Of a stretch of 25,092 bases of DNA, positions 1 to 5,172 are shown piece after piece; positions within the stretch are counted from its first letter, which is position 1; each line of letters begins with the position of its first letter. The stretch lies in assembly GCA_934454435.1 (NCBI GenBank), contig CAKSGA010000021.1:1-25092 (forward strand), given 5' to 3'. The translations under genes and the position numbers were made by a program. The notes beneath the pieces were generated by a model. The model saw nothing but the letters and a program-made list of their open reading frames with translations, was not told where the DNA came from and searched no databases. Source of the stretch: an uncultured Oscillospiraceae bacterium. GTDB taxonomy: Bacteria; Bacillota; Clostridia; Oscillospirales; Ruminococcaceae.

Positions 1-2
1 GC

Positions 3-758
3 CTGGGGTATGTGGAGGACAAGCTGAAAACGCTCCTCCAGGGCAGCATAAGCCGTGGAAAGGTCGAGGTTTCGGTTCTCATCAGCAATGTTGAGGCAGC
101 GGACGAGAAGATCTCCATCAATCATGAGATAGTAAAGGAGTACATCGAAGCGCTGCGCTCCGTCAGGGACGAGTTCGGTCTGACGGACGACCTGTCGCTG
201 TCGAATGTGCTGCGCATTCCGGACGCATTCACCGTGATCAAGACAGAAACGGACGAGGAGCAGCTCTGGGAGGATATCAGGCAGACCACCGAGGAAGCTC
301 TGGAGCATTTTATCTCCATGCGTGAGAACGAGGGCGCACGAATGAAGCAGGATATCCTGTCCCGGCTGGAGAAGATCGAGCAGTGGGTGGGTGTTGTTGA
401 GGAGCGCTCGCCGCTGACGGTAGAGGAATACCGCAAGCGCCTTTATGACAAGATGTGTGAGGTGCTCAATTCCACCAACATAGACGAGAACCGCATACTG
501 ATGGAAGCGGGAATATTCTCCGAAAAGACGGCAGTCGATGAGGAAACGGTGCGTCTGCGCAGTCACATCGCACAGTTCCGCAGCATGCTGGAGAGCGGCG
601 AACCCGTGGGCAGGAAGCTGGACTTCCTGGTGCAGGAGATGAACCGTGAAACGAACACGATAGGCTCCAAGGTACAGGATATCGAGGTAACCCGCATAGT
701 TGTTGACCAGAAGAGCGAGATCGAAAAGATCCGGGAGCAGATACAGAATATAGAATAA
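3..758 (+). CDS. yicC: YicC family protein, 5' end outside window
   Basis: The frame is open from the window edge to the stop, so the N-terminus (normally beginning near MI.SMTGFG) is missing. About 250 of the usual roughly 290 residues are visible. The C-terminus GRKLDFLVQEMNRETNTIGS, ending in EIEKIREQIQNIE, is the hallmark of the YicC/DUF1732 C-terminal domain, and the early LEDK-like and ISRGKVEV segments fit the N-terminal half. YicC proteins are reported as endoribonuclease-like factors with stationary-phase or RNA-turnover roles; that is family knowledge. The protein is highly charged and helical, consistent with a coiled-coil middle. It is followed by an intrinsic terminator. The GTG at 12 is not a credible start because the homology extends upstream of it. 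Identification is firm. Confidence 0.9.
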   Translation: MGYVEDKLKTLLQGSISRGKVEVSVLISNVEAADEKISINHEIVKEYIEALRSVRDEFGLTDDLSLSNVLRIPDAFTVIKTETDEEQLWEDIRQTTEEALEHFISMRENEGARMKQDILSRLEKIEQWVGVVEERSPLTVEEYRKRLYDKMCEVLNSTNIDENRILMEAGIFSEKTAVDEETVRLRSHIAQFRSMLESGEPVGRKLDFLVQEMNRETNTIGSKVQDIEVTRIVVDQKSEIEKIREQIQNIE

Positions 759-767
759 ACGATATGA

Positions 768-793
768 GGGGCGAAGTTTTTCGCCCCCTTTTT
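768..793 (+). terminator. Intrinsic terminator after yicC
   Basis: An 8-bp stem GGGGCGAA / TTCGCCCC (768-775 and 780-787) with a 4-nt loop is followed by CTTTTT. It ends the yicC transcript before the next gene. Confidence 0.85.
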
Positions 794-845
794 GTTTCCC
801 GTACGGGCAAAGGTGCATATACTGCTCCAAAGGAGTGGTGGAATT

Positions 846-1352
846 ATGCTGATCGAAACGGGCTATGACCGACGCCGGGCGGTGGAGTACGCACTGCGGT
901 GGGCTCTCTCAAGAAACCCGGCGTATTACGACTTTGAGGATATCGGCGGGGATTGTACGAACTTTGCTTCCCAGTGCCTTTACGCCGGGTGCAGGGTGAT
1001 GAACTATTCAAGGGAGAACGGCTGGTACTACATCGACCTCGACAACAGGGCGCCGGCGTGGACCGGTGTGGAGTTCCTGAACCGTTTTCTGCTGACCAAC
1101 GAGGGACCCGCAGTATATGCTGAGCAGCGTGAGCTTTCGGGGCTGCGCCCGGGGGACATCATTCAGCTCCGCAACAACGAGGGCAGATTGTATCACACGA
1201 TGGTGGTGTCATATATTTTCTACCCAGGGGATCCGGACAGCATATTCACATGCTCGCATACCTATGACGCAAGGAACCGGCGGCTTTCCACCTACAGCTA
1301 TGCTGAGGCAGTCGGACTACACATTGCCGGCGTCCGGCGTGAGATACTTTGA
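846..1352 (+). CDS. Amidase-domain (Amidase_6-like) protein
   Basis: The protein has 168 residues when started at ATG 846, which follows AAGGAGTGGTG at good spacing. An upstream ATG at 792 lies in the terminator T-tract and is unlikely. The N-terminal pattern Y-x-R-x-x-A-V-x-Y-A, then GGDCTNFASQC with candidate nucleophile Cys37, and later LYHTMVV (His117) and SHT-x-D (His138), match the Amidase_6 group of NlpC/P60-like papain-fold proteins. These are thought to cleave peptide or amide bonds, often in cell wall context. There is no signal peptide, so action is cytosolic, in the forespore, or by an unclassical route. The next gene, a LysM-GH18 protein, starts 12 nt downstream, so a shared cell-wall or spore role is likely. 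Family call is firm; substrate is unknown. Confidence 0.8.
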   Translation: MLIETGYDRRRAVEYALRWALSRNPAYYDFEDIGGDCTNFASQCLYAGCRVMNYSRENGWYYIDLDNRAPAWTGVEFLNRFLLTNEGPAVYAEQRELSGLRPGDIIQLRNNEGRLYHTMVVSYIFYPGDPDSIFTCSHTYDARNRRLSTYSYAEAVGLHIAGVRREIL

Positions 1353-1363
1353 GGAGGTAACTT

Positions 1364-2218
1364 ATGCTGATCTACACAGTGCAGCCTGGTGACTCGATCT
1401 CTTCCATATCAAAGCGTTACGGGCTTCCGCCGGCGAGAATAGCGGCGGACAATGGGCTGAGGGACCCGTCAATGCTGGTACCGGGGCAGAATTTGCTTAT
1501 CAACACGAACAGTGTGCGGTACATCATTGACGAGGGTCAGACGCTGTTCTCGATTTCGCAGGAGTACGGAGTTCCGCTGAATGTCCTGCTTGAAGCGAAC
1601 CCGGAGCTCGACCCGCTTAACGTGCGCCCTGGGGACACAGTGAGGATCCCTGTTGCGGGCTCCGGGGAGCGGCGGCAGGCGCTGTTCAATGGCTATGCAT
1701 ACCCGAGTATAAACACCAGCACACTGAACTGCGTGCTGCCGTTCCTGACGTTCATCAGTCCGTTCAGCTATACGCTGACCCCGCAGGCGGAGCTGATACC
1801 TCCGGACGACAGCAGCCTGATATTCAGTGCACAGAGGTCGGCGGTAATGCCGCTGATGGTTGTGACGAACATTTTCGGCGAGGGGTTCAGCACGGAAAAT
1901 CTTTCAGGCATTCTGGCTTCTGAGGAGCTCCGGCAGCGGCTTATCGTGAATATTCTTGCGGAGGTCCAGGGGAAGCGCTATTACGGCGTGAACATGGATA
2001 TCGAGTACATCGCCCCGGACGACCGGGAACGTTACAACGCTTTCCTGGAGCGCCTTGCAGATGAGCTCCACAAGCGTGGTTATATACTTGTGACCGCCCT
2101 TGCTCCGAAAATCTCCGCCGCCCAGCAGGGAGTCCTGTATGAGGCCCACGATTACGCCGCCCAGGGGCGGATAGCAGACTATATAATCATCATGACTTAT
2201 GAGTGGGGGTACACATGA
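1364..2218 (+). pseudogene. LysM-LysM-GH18 spore-germination-type hydrolase, truncated at 3' end
   Basis: Two LysM domains (about residues 2-46, YTVQPGDSISSISKRYG; and 51-97, YIIDEGQTLFSISQEYG) precede a glycoside hydrolase family 18 domain from about 109. The GH18 acid region is present as GVNMDIEYI. The protein resembles YaaH/SleL-type cortical fragment hydrolases of about 420-430 residues, but it stops at 284 just after IIIMTYEWGYT, where homologues continue through the rest of the barrel. No frame downstream of the stop resumes the missing part. The stop coincides with the start of AT-rich DNA that leads into the CRISPR region, so the gene was probably cut by insertion or deletion at about 2217. 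The RBS GAGGAGGTAACTT decides the start. The product is probably inactive because the barrel is incomplete. Confidence 0.85.
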
Positions 2219-2261
2219 TACCATACATCATTATAGTAATTACGAGACTGAGTATAAAAAA

Positions 2262-2290
2262 CTTAAAACCGCATATAAATTCAGTATATA
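2262..2290 (+). promoter_or_regulatory. CTTAAA-N17-TATATA promoter upstream of the small Csx-like gene
   Basis: CTTAAA at 2262-2267 and TATATA at 2285-2290 are separated by exactly 17 nt, the same architecture as five other sites in the island. Downstream is AAGTG rather than the usual TAGTGAAAGG, so this copy is slightly divergent. Confidence 0.5.
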
Positions 2291-2323
2291 AAGTGTAAGC
2301 TTTTGACCCGAAGGAGGTAATAA

Positions 2324-2695
2324 ATGTTCATTAACTTTTCAAATCACCCGTCTGCCAGATGGTCGGCAGAGCAGACTGCCGCCGCAATGAAGTTCGGCGA
2401 TATCGTCGATCTGCCGTTCCCTGACGTACCTGCCGGCGCGGATACTGCCGCCGTTTCCGGGCTTGCCGATGAATACTGCGCCCGGATACTTTCCCTGGGG
2501 GCTGACGTGGTTCTTGTGCAGGGCGAGATGTCGCTTTCGTTTGCGGTCGCAGGCAGGCTCCAGAGGAACGGTGTTGCTGTTCTGTGCGCATGCAGCGAGC
2601 GTGTCTGCGAGACTTCCGTGCTTGACGATGGCTCCACGGAGCGGCGCTCTGTTTTCAGGTTCGTGCGTTTCCGCAGATATCCTCTTCTATCATAA
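2324..2695 (+). CDS. Small CRISPR-associated protein, Csx15/Csx20-like Rossmann type (tentative)
   Basis: The protein has 123 residues and starts after a strong GAAGGAGGTAATAA site. It opens with MFINFSNHPS, then FGDIVDLPFP, VVLVQGEMSLSFAVAGRLQ, VLCACSERV and a C-terminal FRFVRFRRY. The alternating hydrophobic strands and the QGEMSLSFA segment suggest a small Rossmann-like fold. The FSNHPS..W opening and CRISPR neighbourhood recall small type III accessory families (Csx15, Csx16, Csx20), several of which are linked to cyclic oligoadenylate turnover. That assignment is from memory of family style and is uncertain. It lies directly upstream of the leader of array 1 and has its own CTTAAA-type promoter, so it may belong to the same regulon as the tiny peptides. 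It could instead be a Csx3-like or wholly novel family. Confidence 0.6.
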   Translation: MFINFSNHPSARWSAEQTAAAMKFGDIVDLPFPDVPAGADTAAVSGLADEYCARILSLGADVVLVQGEMSLSFAVAGRLQRNGVAVLCACSERVCETSVLDDGSTERRSVFRFVRFRRYPLLS

Positions 2696-2722
2696 TTTTC
2701 GCATAATGATCCTTTCAGGGTA

Positions 2723-2751
2723 TTGACACGGACGAAATTATGTGGTAAAAT
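2723..2751 (+). promoter_or_regulatory. Promoter of CRISPR array 1
   Basis: TTGACA (2723-2728), a 17-nt spacer and TAAAAT (2746-2751) with TGG before the -10 (extended -10). The same architecture drives all five arrays. Confidence 0.85.
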
Positions 2752-2773
2752 CATAGTATAAAGGGTGGTAGAA

Positions 2774-2854
2774 ATGAAGCAAGTTAAATGTTTTTTGAAA
2801 ATTCAAATCCCGGTTTGCCGCATAACAATGCAGGCTCGAGGGTTTGCAGTCTAA
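2774..2854 (+). CDS. CRISPR leader ORF 1 (26 codons, stop inside first repeat)
   Basis: The ATG follows AAGGGTGGTAGAA at good spacing. The encoded peptide begins MKQVKCFLKIQIPVCRITM and ends QARGFAV, and its stop TAA is formed by bases 4-6 of repeat 1 (GTC TAA). The same ORF, with no indels and the same length, occurs in the other four leaders. The RNA can fold GCCGCAT / ATGC-A-GGC (2817-2835) close to the first repeat. Conservation could reflect leader DNA or RNA function rather than the peptide, because differences between copies include nonsynonymous changes. Confidence 0.45.
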   Translation: MKQVKCFLKIQIPVCRITMQARGFAV

Positions 2855-3262
2855 ACTACCCCCTCACCGCGAGGTGATTGAAACAGATGAATGCACTGAG
2901 TAGAAATGCATGAAATTTAATTAGAGTCTAAACTACCCCCTCACCGCGAGGTGATTGAAACTCTCATAATTTCCTCTTTCTCCCCTTAACCTATACAGGG
3001 GTCTAAACTACCCCCTCACCGCGAGGTGATTGAAACTATGTCCAGCATAGCAGCTGCGACAACCATGAATTTTCTAGTCTAAACTACCCCCTCACCGCGA
3101 GGTGATTGAAACAAACATGTCATTGCAATTTTCAACTCCCTCTGGAATATCAGTCTGAACTACCCCCTCACCGAGAGGTGATTGAAACTCCTGCACATTG
3201 AATTCGGTGATGAGTTCTCTCATCACGTCTGAACTACCCCCTCACCGCAAGGTGTTTGACCC
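2849..3262 (+). CRISPR. CRISPR array 1: 6 repeats, 5 spacers
   Basis: Repeats of 36 nt start at 2849, 2926, 3001, 3077, 3153 and 3227. Spacers are 41, 39, 40, 40 and 38 nt. The repeat opens GTCTAAACTACCCCC (first four) or GTCTGAACTACCCCC (last two), has the stem TCACC / GGTGA around GCGA, GAGA or GCAA, and ends ATTGAAAC, the typical 8-nt 5' handle of type III crRNAs. The last repeat is degenerate (ends TTTGACCC), marking the leader-distal end. The leader lies on the left, so the array is transcribed rightward. An intrinsic terminator follows immediately. Confidence 0.97.
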
Positions 3263-3299
3263 AAATCCCCGATATCCTAAAAAGATATCGGGGATTTTT
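3263..3299 (+). terminator. Terminator of array 1
   Basis: A long near-perfect stem AAATCCCCGATATC / GATATCGGGGATTT (3263-3276 and 3284-3297) ends in TTTTT, abutting the last degenerate repeat. Related hairpins end arrays 4 and 5. Confidence 0.9.
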
Positions 3300-3311
3300 C
3301 TATGCAAAAAA

Positions 3312-3380
3312 CTAAAAAAAATGGCTTGTCCGGGTATAGATAGTGAAAGGAAAAGCTCCTGAGAAAATCTCAGAAAAAAT
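3312..3380 (+). promoter_or_regulatory. Degenerate CTTAAA-class promoter with short hairpin transcript
   Basis: CTAAAA (3312-3317), 17 nt, TATAGA (3335-3340), then TAGTGAAAGG. The segment GCTTGTCCGGGTATA is repeated 80 nt downstream in the next promoter. No ORF follows; instead there is a small CTGAGA-AAA-TCTCAG hairpin with a poly-A tract (about 3359-3380). It may be a decayed unit or may give a short RNA. Confidence 0.4.
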
Positions 3381-3391
3381 TTCCGAAAAAA

Positions 3392-3420
3392 CTTAAAAAA
3401 CCTGCTTGTCCGGGTATATA
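3392..3420 (+). promoter_or_regulatory. CTTAAA-N17-TATATA promoter of tiny-peptide cluster
   Basis: CTTAAA 3392-3397, 17-nt spacer, TATATA 3415-3420, then TAGTGAAAGG. The predicted start of transcription falls in or just before the ribosome binding site, giving a very short leader for the ORF at 3441. Confidence 0.6.
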
Positions 3421-3440
3421 TAGTGAAAGGAGATGATCAC

Positions 3441-3479
3441 ATGATAAAGAACTTCTGCGATGTTCCCATGTTCCGCTGA
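3441..3479 (+). CDS. Tiny ORF, 12 codons (MIKNFCDVPMFR)
   Basis: It follows AAAGGAGATGATCAC, a near-full complement of the 16S anti-Shine-Dalgarno, and the CTTAAA promoter at 3392. It is first in the peptide cluster. No homology is recognised. At 12 residues it may be a leader peptide or remnant rather than a product with its own role. Confidence 0.4.
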   Translation: MIKNFCDVPMFR

Positions 3480-3513
3480 TTTTCCGACATTCACTCTTCA
3501 AGGGGGTATTCAC

Positions 3514-3627
3514 ATGAACAGATATTTTCAGTCCTTTGTTCCGGCGTTCCTTTATGACATGTGGCTCGGCTATCTTTATTCCCCGTTTGCCGGTGAGCCT
3601 GACTGCTCCTCTGATTATTACAAATAA
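3514..3627 (+). CDS. Small peptide, 37 residues, unknown function
   Basis: The ATG follows AAGGGGGTATTCAC. The peptide starts MNRYFQSFVPAFLYDMWLGY, is aromatic-rich (Phe, Tyr, Trp), and ends with an acidic SDYYK tail. The first 25 residues could form an amphipathic or membrane-interfacial helix. No family is recognised. It differs from the two repeated peptide types further along the cluster, but shares their strong RBS and tandem layout. Confidence 0.5.
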   Translation: MNRYFQSFVPAFLYDMWLGYLYSPFAGEPDCSSDYYK

Positions 3628-3629
3628 AA

Positions 3630-3658
3630 CTTAAAAAACCGGATATTCCGGGTATAGA
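3630..3658 (+). promoter_or_regulatory. CTTAAA-N17-TATAGA promoter
   Basis: CTTAAA 3630-3635, 17 nt, TATAGA 3653-3658, then TAATGAAAGGTGGTGAT. It begins three bases after the preceding stop codon and drives the hydrophobic peptide at 3680. Confidence 0.6.
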
Positions 3659-3679
3659 TAATGAAAGGTGGTGATCCTA

Positions 3680-3754
3680 ATGCCGGTACCTGTTATAGTT
3701 GCCATCATCAGCGGTGTTACTTCCGTTATTGTCGCAGCGATCAATGCTGACTGA
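3680..3754 (+). CDS. Hydrophobic micropeptide, 24 residues (type A)
   Basis: MPVPVIVAIISGVTSVIVAA followed by INAD is almost entirely hydrophobic with small residues, as expected for a single membrane-spanning helix. The RBS is AAAGGTGGTGATCCTA. It matches the type A pattern seen at 4258, 4479 and 15323 (hydrophobic stretch, central S/A, then an N-containing polar C-terminus). Short membrane peptides of this kind are known as type I toxins and as phenol-soluble-modulin-like peptides, but similarity here is only in style. Function is unknown. Confidence 0.6.
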   Translation: MPVPVIVAIISGVTSVIVAAINAD

Positions 3755-3791
3755 CTTCCTGTTACATTCCGATACGAAAGGTGGTGATATC

Positions 3792-3965
3792 ATGGCAAGA
3801 ATTATAGCGCCTATGCCTAACCCGCTTGACAAGCCCCGCCGCAGGCGTCTTTTTATCCTTTACTGGGTTTTGATGTTCCGAAGGGAGGTGATATCCATGG
3901 CTGATCGTGACAGCTTCATTCTCGGTGTTCTGGCTGGCATTCTTCTGGGCGGTGAGGATGACTGA
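3792..3965 (+). CDS. Small peptide gene, apparent read-through of two units (57 residues)
   Basis: Starting after AAAGGTGGTGATAT, the ORF begins MARIIAPMPNPLDKP, which resembles the type B peptide at 4375 (MSKIINPNPLHDD), then RRRRLFILYW. Sister peptides stop right after this Trp; here the stop is lost and the frame runs on for 30 codons into the next unit. An internal ATG at 3897 has its own AAGGGAGGTGATATCC and would give MADRDSFILGVLAGILLGGE-DD (22 residues), itself a hydrophobic peptide with acidic ends. Both starts are probably used, or one product is a recent fusion. Confidence 0.55.
   Translation: MARIIAPMPNPLDKPRRRRLFILYWVLMFRREVISMADRDSFILGVLAGILLGGEDD
3897..3965 (+). CDS. Internal-start micropeptide, 22 residues
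   Basis: An in-frame ATG with a strong, well-spaced RBS (AAGGGAGGTGATATCC) lies inside the 57-codon ORF. The product has a hydrophobic core FILGVLAGILLGG flanked by acidic residues. Tandem spacing of the cluster suggests it was originally a separate gene. Confidence 0.5.
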   Translation: MADRDSFILGVLAGILLGGEDD

Positions 3966-4000
3966 TCCGCACTTGATTTCAATTTAAGGGGGTGATATTC

Positions 4001-4072
4001 ATGGGTTCTGTTCTTGGCACCATTATCCGCGCTATCCTTGACGCTGCCGCCGACCCTGTATGCCGTGACTGA
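4001..4072 (+). CDS. Amphipathic micropeptide, 23 residues
   Basis: MGSVLGTIIRAILDAAADPV-CRD follows TAAGGGGGTGATATTC. The spacing of polar and aliphatic residues predicts an amphipathic helix, reminiscent in style of phenol-soluble modulins (short MG-I/V-L helices). No true homology can be claimed. It sits in the tandem peptide cluster. Confidence 0.55.
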   Translation: MGSVLGTIIRAILDAAADPVCRD

Positions 4073-4105
4073 TCCGGCTTATTTCCACGAAAGGAAGTGA
4101 TAAAA

Positions 4106-4134
4106 CTTAAAAAGTTCAGTTTCTTGGGTATATA
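4106..4134 (+). promoter_or_regulatory. CTTAAA-N17-TATATA promoter
   Basis: CTTAAA 4106-4111, 17 nt, TATATA 4129-4134, then TAGTGAAAGGTGGTGAT. It drives the peptide pair at 4155 and 4258. Confidence 0.6.
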
Positions 4135-4154
4135 TAGTGAAAGGTGGTGATACC

Positions 4155-4223
4155 ATGGATGAGTTCATGAATCCCGGTTCTCAGTGCGACGATTCCCCGT
4201 TCGGCCGTTCTATCTGCTGGTGA
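4155..4223 (+). CDS. Type B micropeptide, 22 residues
   Basis: MDEFMNPGSQCDDSPFGRSI-CW follows AAAGGTGGTGATACC. It shares an N-P near the start, D-D-S-P in the middle and a terminal Trp with the peptide at 4375 (and, loosely, 3792). It is always followed by a hydrophobic type A peptide 34-35 nt downstream, which suggests a two-peptide unit. Function is unknown. Confidence 0.55.
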   Translation: MDEFMNPGSQCDDSPFGRSICW

Positions 4224-4257
4224 TTTTCTCTTATTCCACGTTAAGGAGGTGAATGTA

Positions 4258-4335
4258 ATGCCTGTTGCTGTTATTACCGCTATCATCGGCGCGGTCGCTT
4301 CCATTGCTATTGCGGCTGTCAATTCTCAGGAGTAA
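4258..4335 (+). CDS. Type A hydrophobic micropeptide, 25 residues
   Basis: MPVAVITAIIGAVASIAIAA-VNSQE follows TTAAGGAGGTGAATGTA. It predicts a single membrane helix with a short polar tail. It is nearly the same as the peptide at 4479 and similar to 3680 and 15323. It is the second gene of the duplicated pair 4155/4258. Confidence 0.6.
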   Translation: MPVAVITAIIGAVASIAIAAVNSQE

Positions 4336-4374
4336 TTCCTGATCCCCTGATTTTATATGAAAGGGGGTGATACC

Positions 4375-4443
4375 ATGAGCAAGATCATAAATCCCAATCC
4401 CCTGCACGACGATTCTCCGCTCCGTTGGCTCATTTTCTGGTGA
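4375..4443 (+). CDS. Type B micropeptide, 22 residues (second copy)
   Basis: MSKIINPNPLHDDSPLRWLI-FW follows AAAGGGGGTGATACC. It aligns with the peptide at 4155 through NP, DDSP and the final Trp. The downstream sequence ATTCCACGTTAAGGAGGTGA is shared with the first copy, so the two-gene unit of about 220 bp was duplicated in tandem. Confidence 0.55.
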   Translation: MSKIINPNPLHDDSPLRWLIFW

Positions 4444-4478
4444 TTTTTCTCTGATTCCACGTTAAGGAGGTGATATTC

Positions 4479-4562
4479 ATGAGTGCTGGCATACTTACTG
4501 CCGTTATCGGCGCTGCCGCCAGTGTCGCTATTGCGATCGTCAATTCCAATTCCGATGAATGA
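4479..4562 (+). CDS. Type A hydrophobic micropeptide, 27 residues (second copy)
   Basis: MSAGILTAVIGAAASVAIAI followed by VNSNSDE has the RBS TTAAGGAGGTGATATTC, a complete match to the extended anti-Shine-Dalgarno complement. It predicts one membrane helix. It pairs with the type B peptide at 4375. Confidence 0.6.
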   Translation: MSAGILTAVIGAAASVAIAIVNSNSDE

Positions 4563-4594
4563 ACACCCGTTTAGGGCAGGGGGAGGTGATAATC

Positions 4595-4624
4595 ATGCGG
4601 CTTTTTTCGCCGGAAAACGGTTGA
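4595..4624 (+). CDS. Nine-codon ORF (MRLFSPENG) overlapping array 2 promoter
   Basis: It has the RBS GGGGGAGGTGATAATC. The stop codon overlaps the TTGACA of the array 2 promoter. It is likely a truncated remnant of a peptide gene left where the array 2 module begins. Confidence 0.25.
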   Translation: MRLFSPENG

Positions 4625-4649
4625 CATTTCGGTACAAATGTGCTAAACT
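4621..4649 (+). promoter_or_regulatory. Promoter of CRISPR array 2
   Basis: TTGACA 4621-4626, 17 nt, TAAACT 4644-4649 with TGC before the -10. Confidence 0.85.
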
Positions 4650-4670
4650 ATACTTATAGGAGTGGTAAAA

Positions 4671-4751
4671 ATGAAGCATAATAAATGTTTTTCAGAAATT
4701 CAAATCCCGGTTTGCAGCATAACCATGCGGGCTCGTGGGTTTGCAGTCTGA
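4671..4751 (+). CDS. CRISPR leader ORF 2 (26 codons)
   Basis: The RBS is TAGGAGTGGTAAAA. The peptide begins MKHNKCFSEIQIPVCSITM and ends RARGFAV; the stop TGA is bases 4-6 of repeat 1. It is collinear with the four other leader ORFs. In this copy the leader hairpin carries a mismatch (GCAGCAT against ATGCGGGC). Confidence 0.45.
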   Translation: MKHNKCFSEIQIPVCSITMRARGFAV

Positions 4752-5001
4752 ACTACCCCCTCACCGAGAGGTGATTGAAACTTAATTGTTTGGACTACTT
4801 AATCTTTAAGTATTCCAGTCTGAACTACCCCCTCACCGAGAGGTGATTGAAACATAGTGATTTCGCAGCCACAGTAAGTACAGCGACCGCCGAATGTCTG
4901 AACTACCCACTCACCGCGAGGTGATTGAAACAATTCGTTTACATAACGTAGATAACTTGTAAAATGTCTGAACTACCCACTCACCGAGAGGTGATTGAAC
5001 C
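4746..5001 (+). CRISPR. CRISPR array 2: 4 repeats, 3 spacers
   Basis: Repeats start at 4746, 4818, 4896 and 4966; spacers are 36, 42 and 34 nt. The repeat opens GTCTGAACTACCC(C/A), loop GAGA or GCGA, and ends ATTGAAAC; the last repeat ends TTGAACC. The two leader-distal repeats carry a C-to-A change (ACCCAC). The terminator follows directly and the cas operon promoter lies about 75 nt beyond. Confidence 0.97.
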
Positions 5002-5005
5002 CCCA

Positions 5006-5047
5006 CCCCGATATTCGGCAAATGTAACGAACATCGGGGGATTTTTT
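5006..5047 (+). terminator. Terminator of array 2
   Basis: CCCCGAT / ATCGGGG (5006-5012 and 5033-5039) with an inner TTCG / CGAA pairing, followed by GATTTTTT. It is less compact than the hairpins after arrays 1, 4 and 5. Confidence 0.8.
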
Positions 5048-5077
5048 ATCCATTTCCCACAACATTCCACAAAAACA

Positions 5078-5106
5078 TTGACAAAAATTGTCGAATGTGA
5101 TAAAAT
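5078..5106 (+). promoter_or_regulatory. Promoter of the type III effector operon
   Basis: TTGACA 5078-5083, 17 nt, TAAAAT 5101-5106 with TGA before the -10. The architecture equals that of the array promoters, suggesting common constitutive housekeeping-sigma expression. Confidence 0.8.
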
Positions 5107-5172
5107 AATTGTTGACAAGAATAATAATTCACCGCCCGGAATTATTCCGGCGCGGAAAAGAACGGAGTTGAT

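Noticed and set aside
2806..2848. Leader hairpin as a riboswitch
   Set aside because: It is too short and simple for a known riboswitch and it always lies next to CRISPR repeats.
3699..3791. Longer start for the peptide gene at 3792
   Set aside because: The upstream segment overlaps the type A peptide at 3680 in another frame; the ATG at 3792 has the strong RBS.
4116..4322. Minus-strand ORF opposite the micropeptides
   Set aside because: It lacks an RBS, while the plus strand has repeated RBS-ATG units with preserved peptide patterns.
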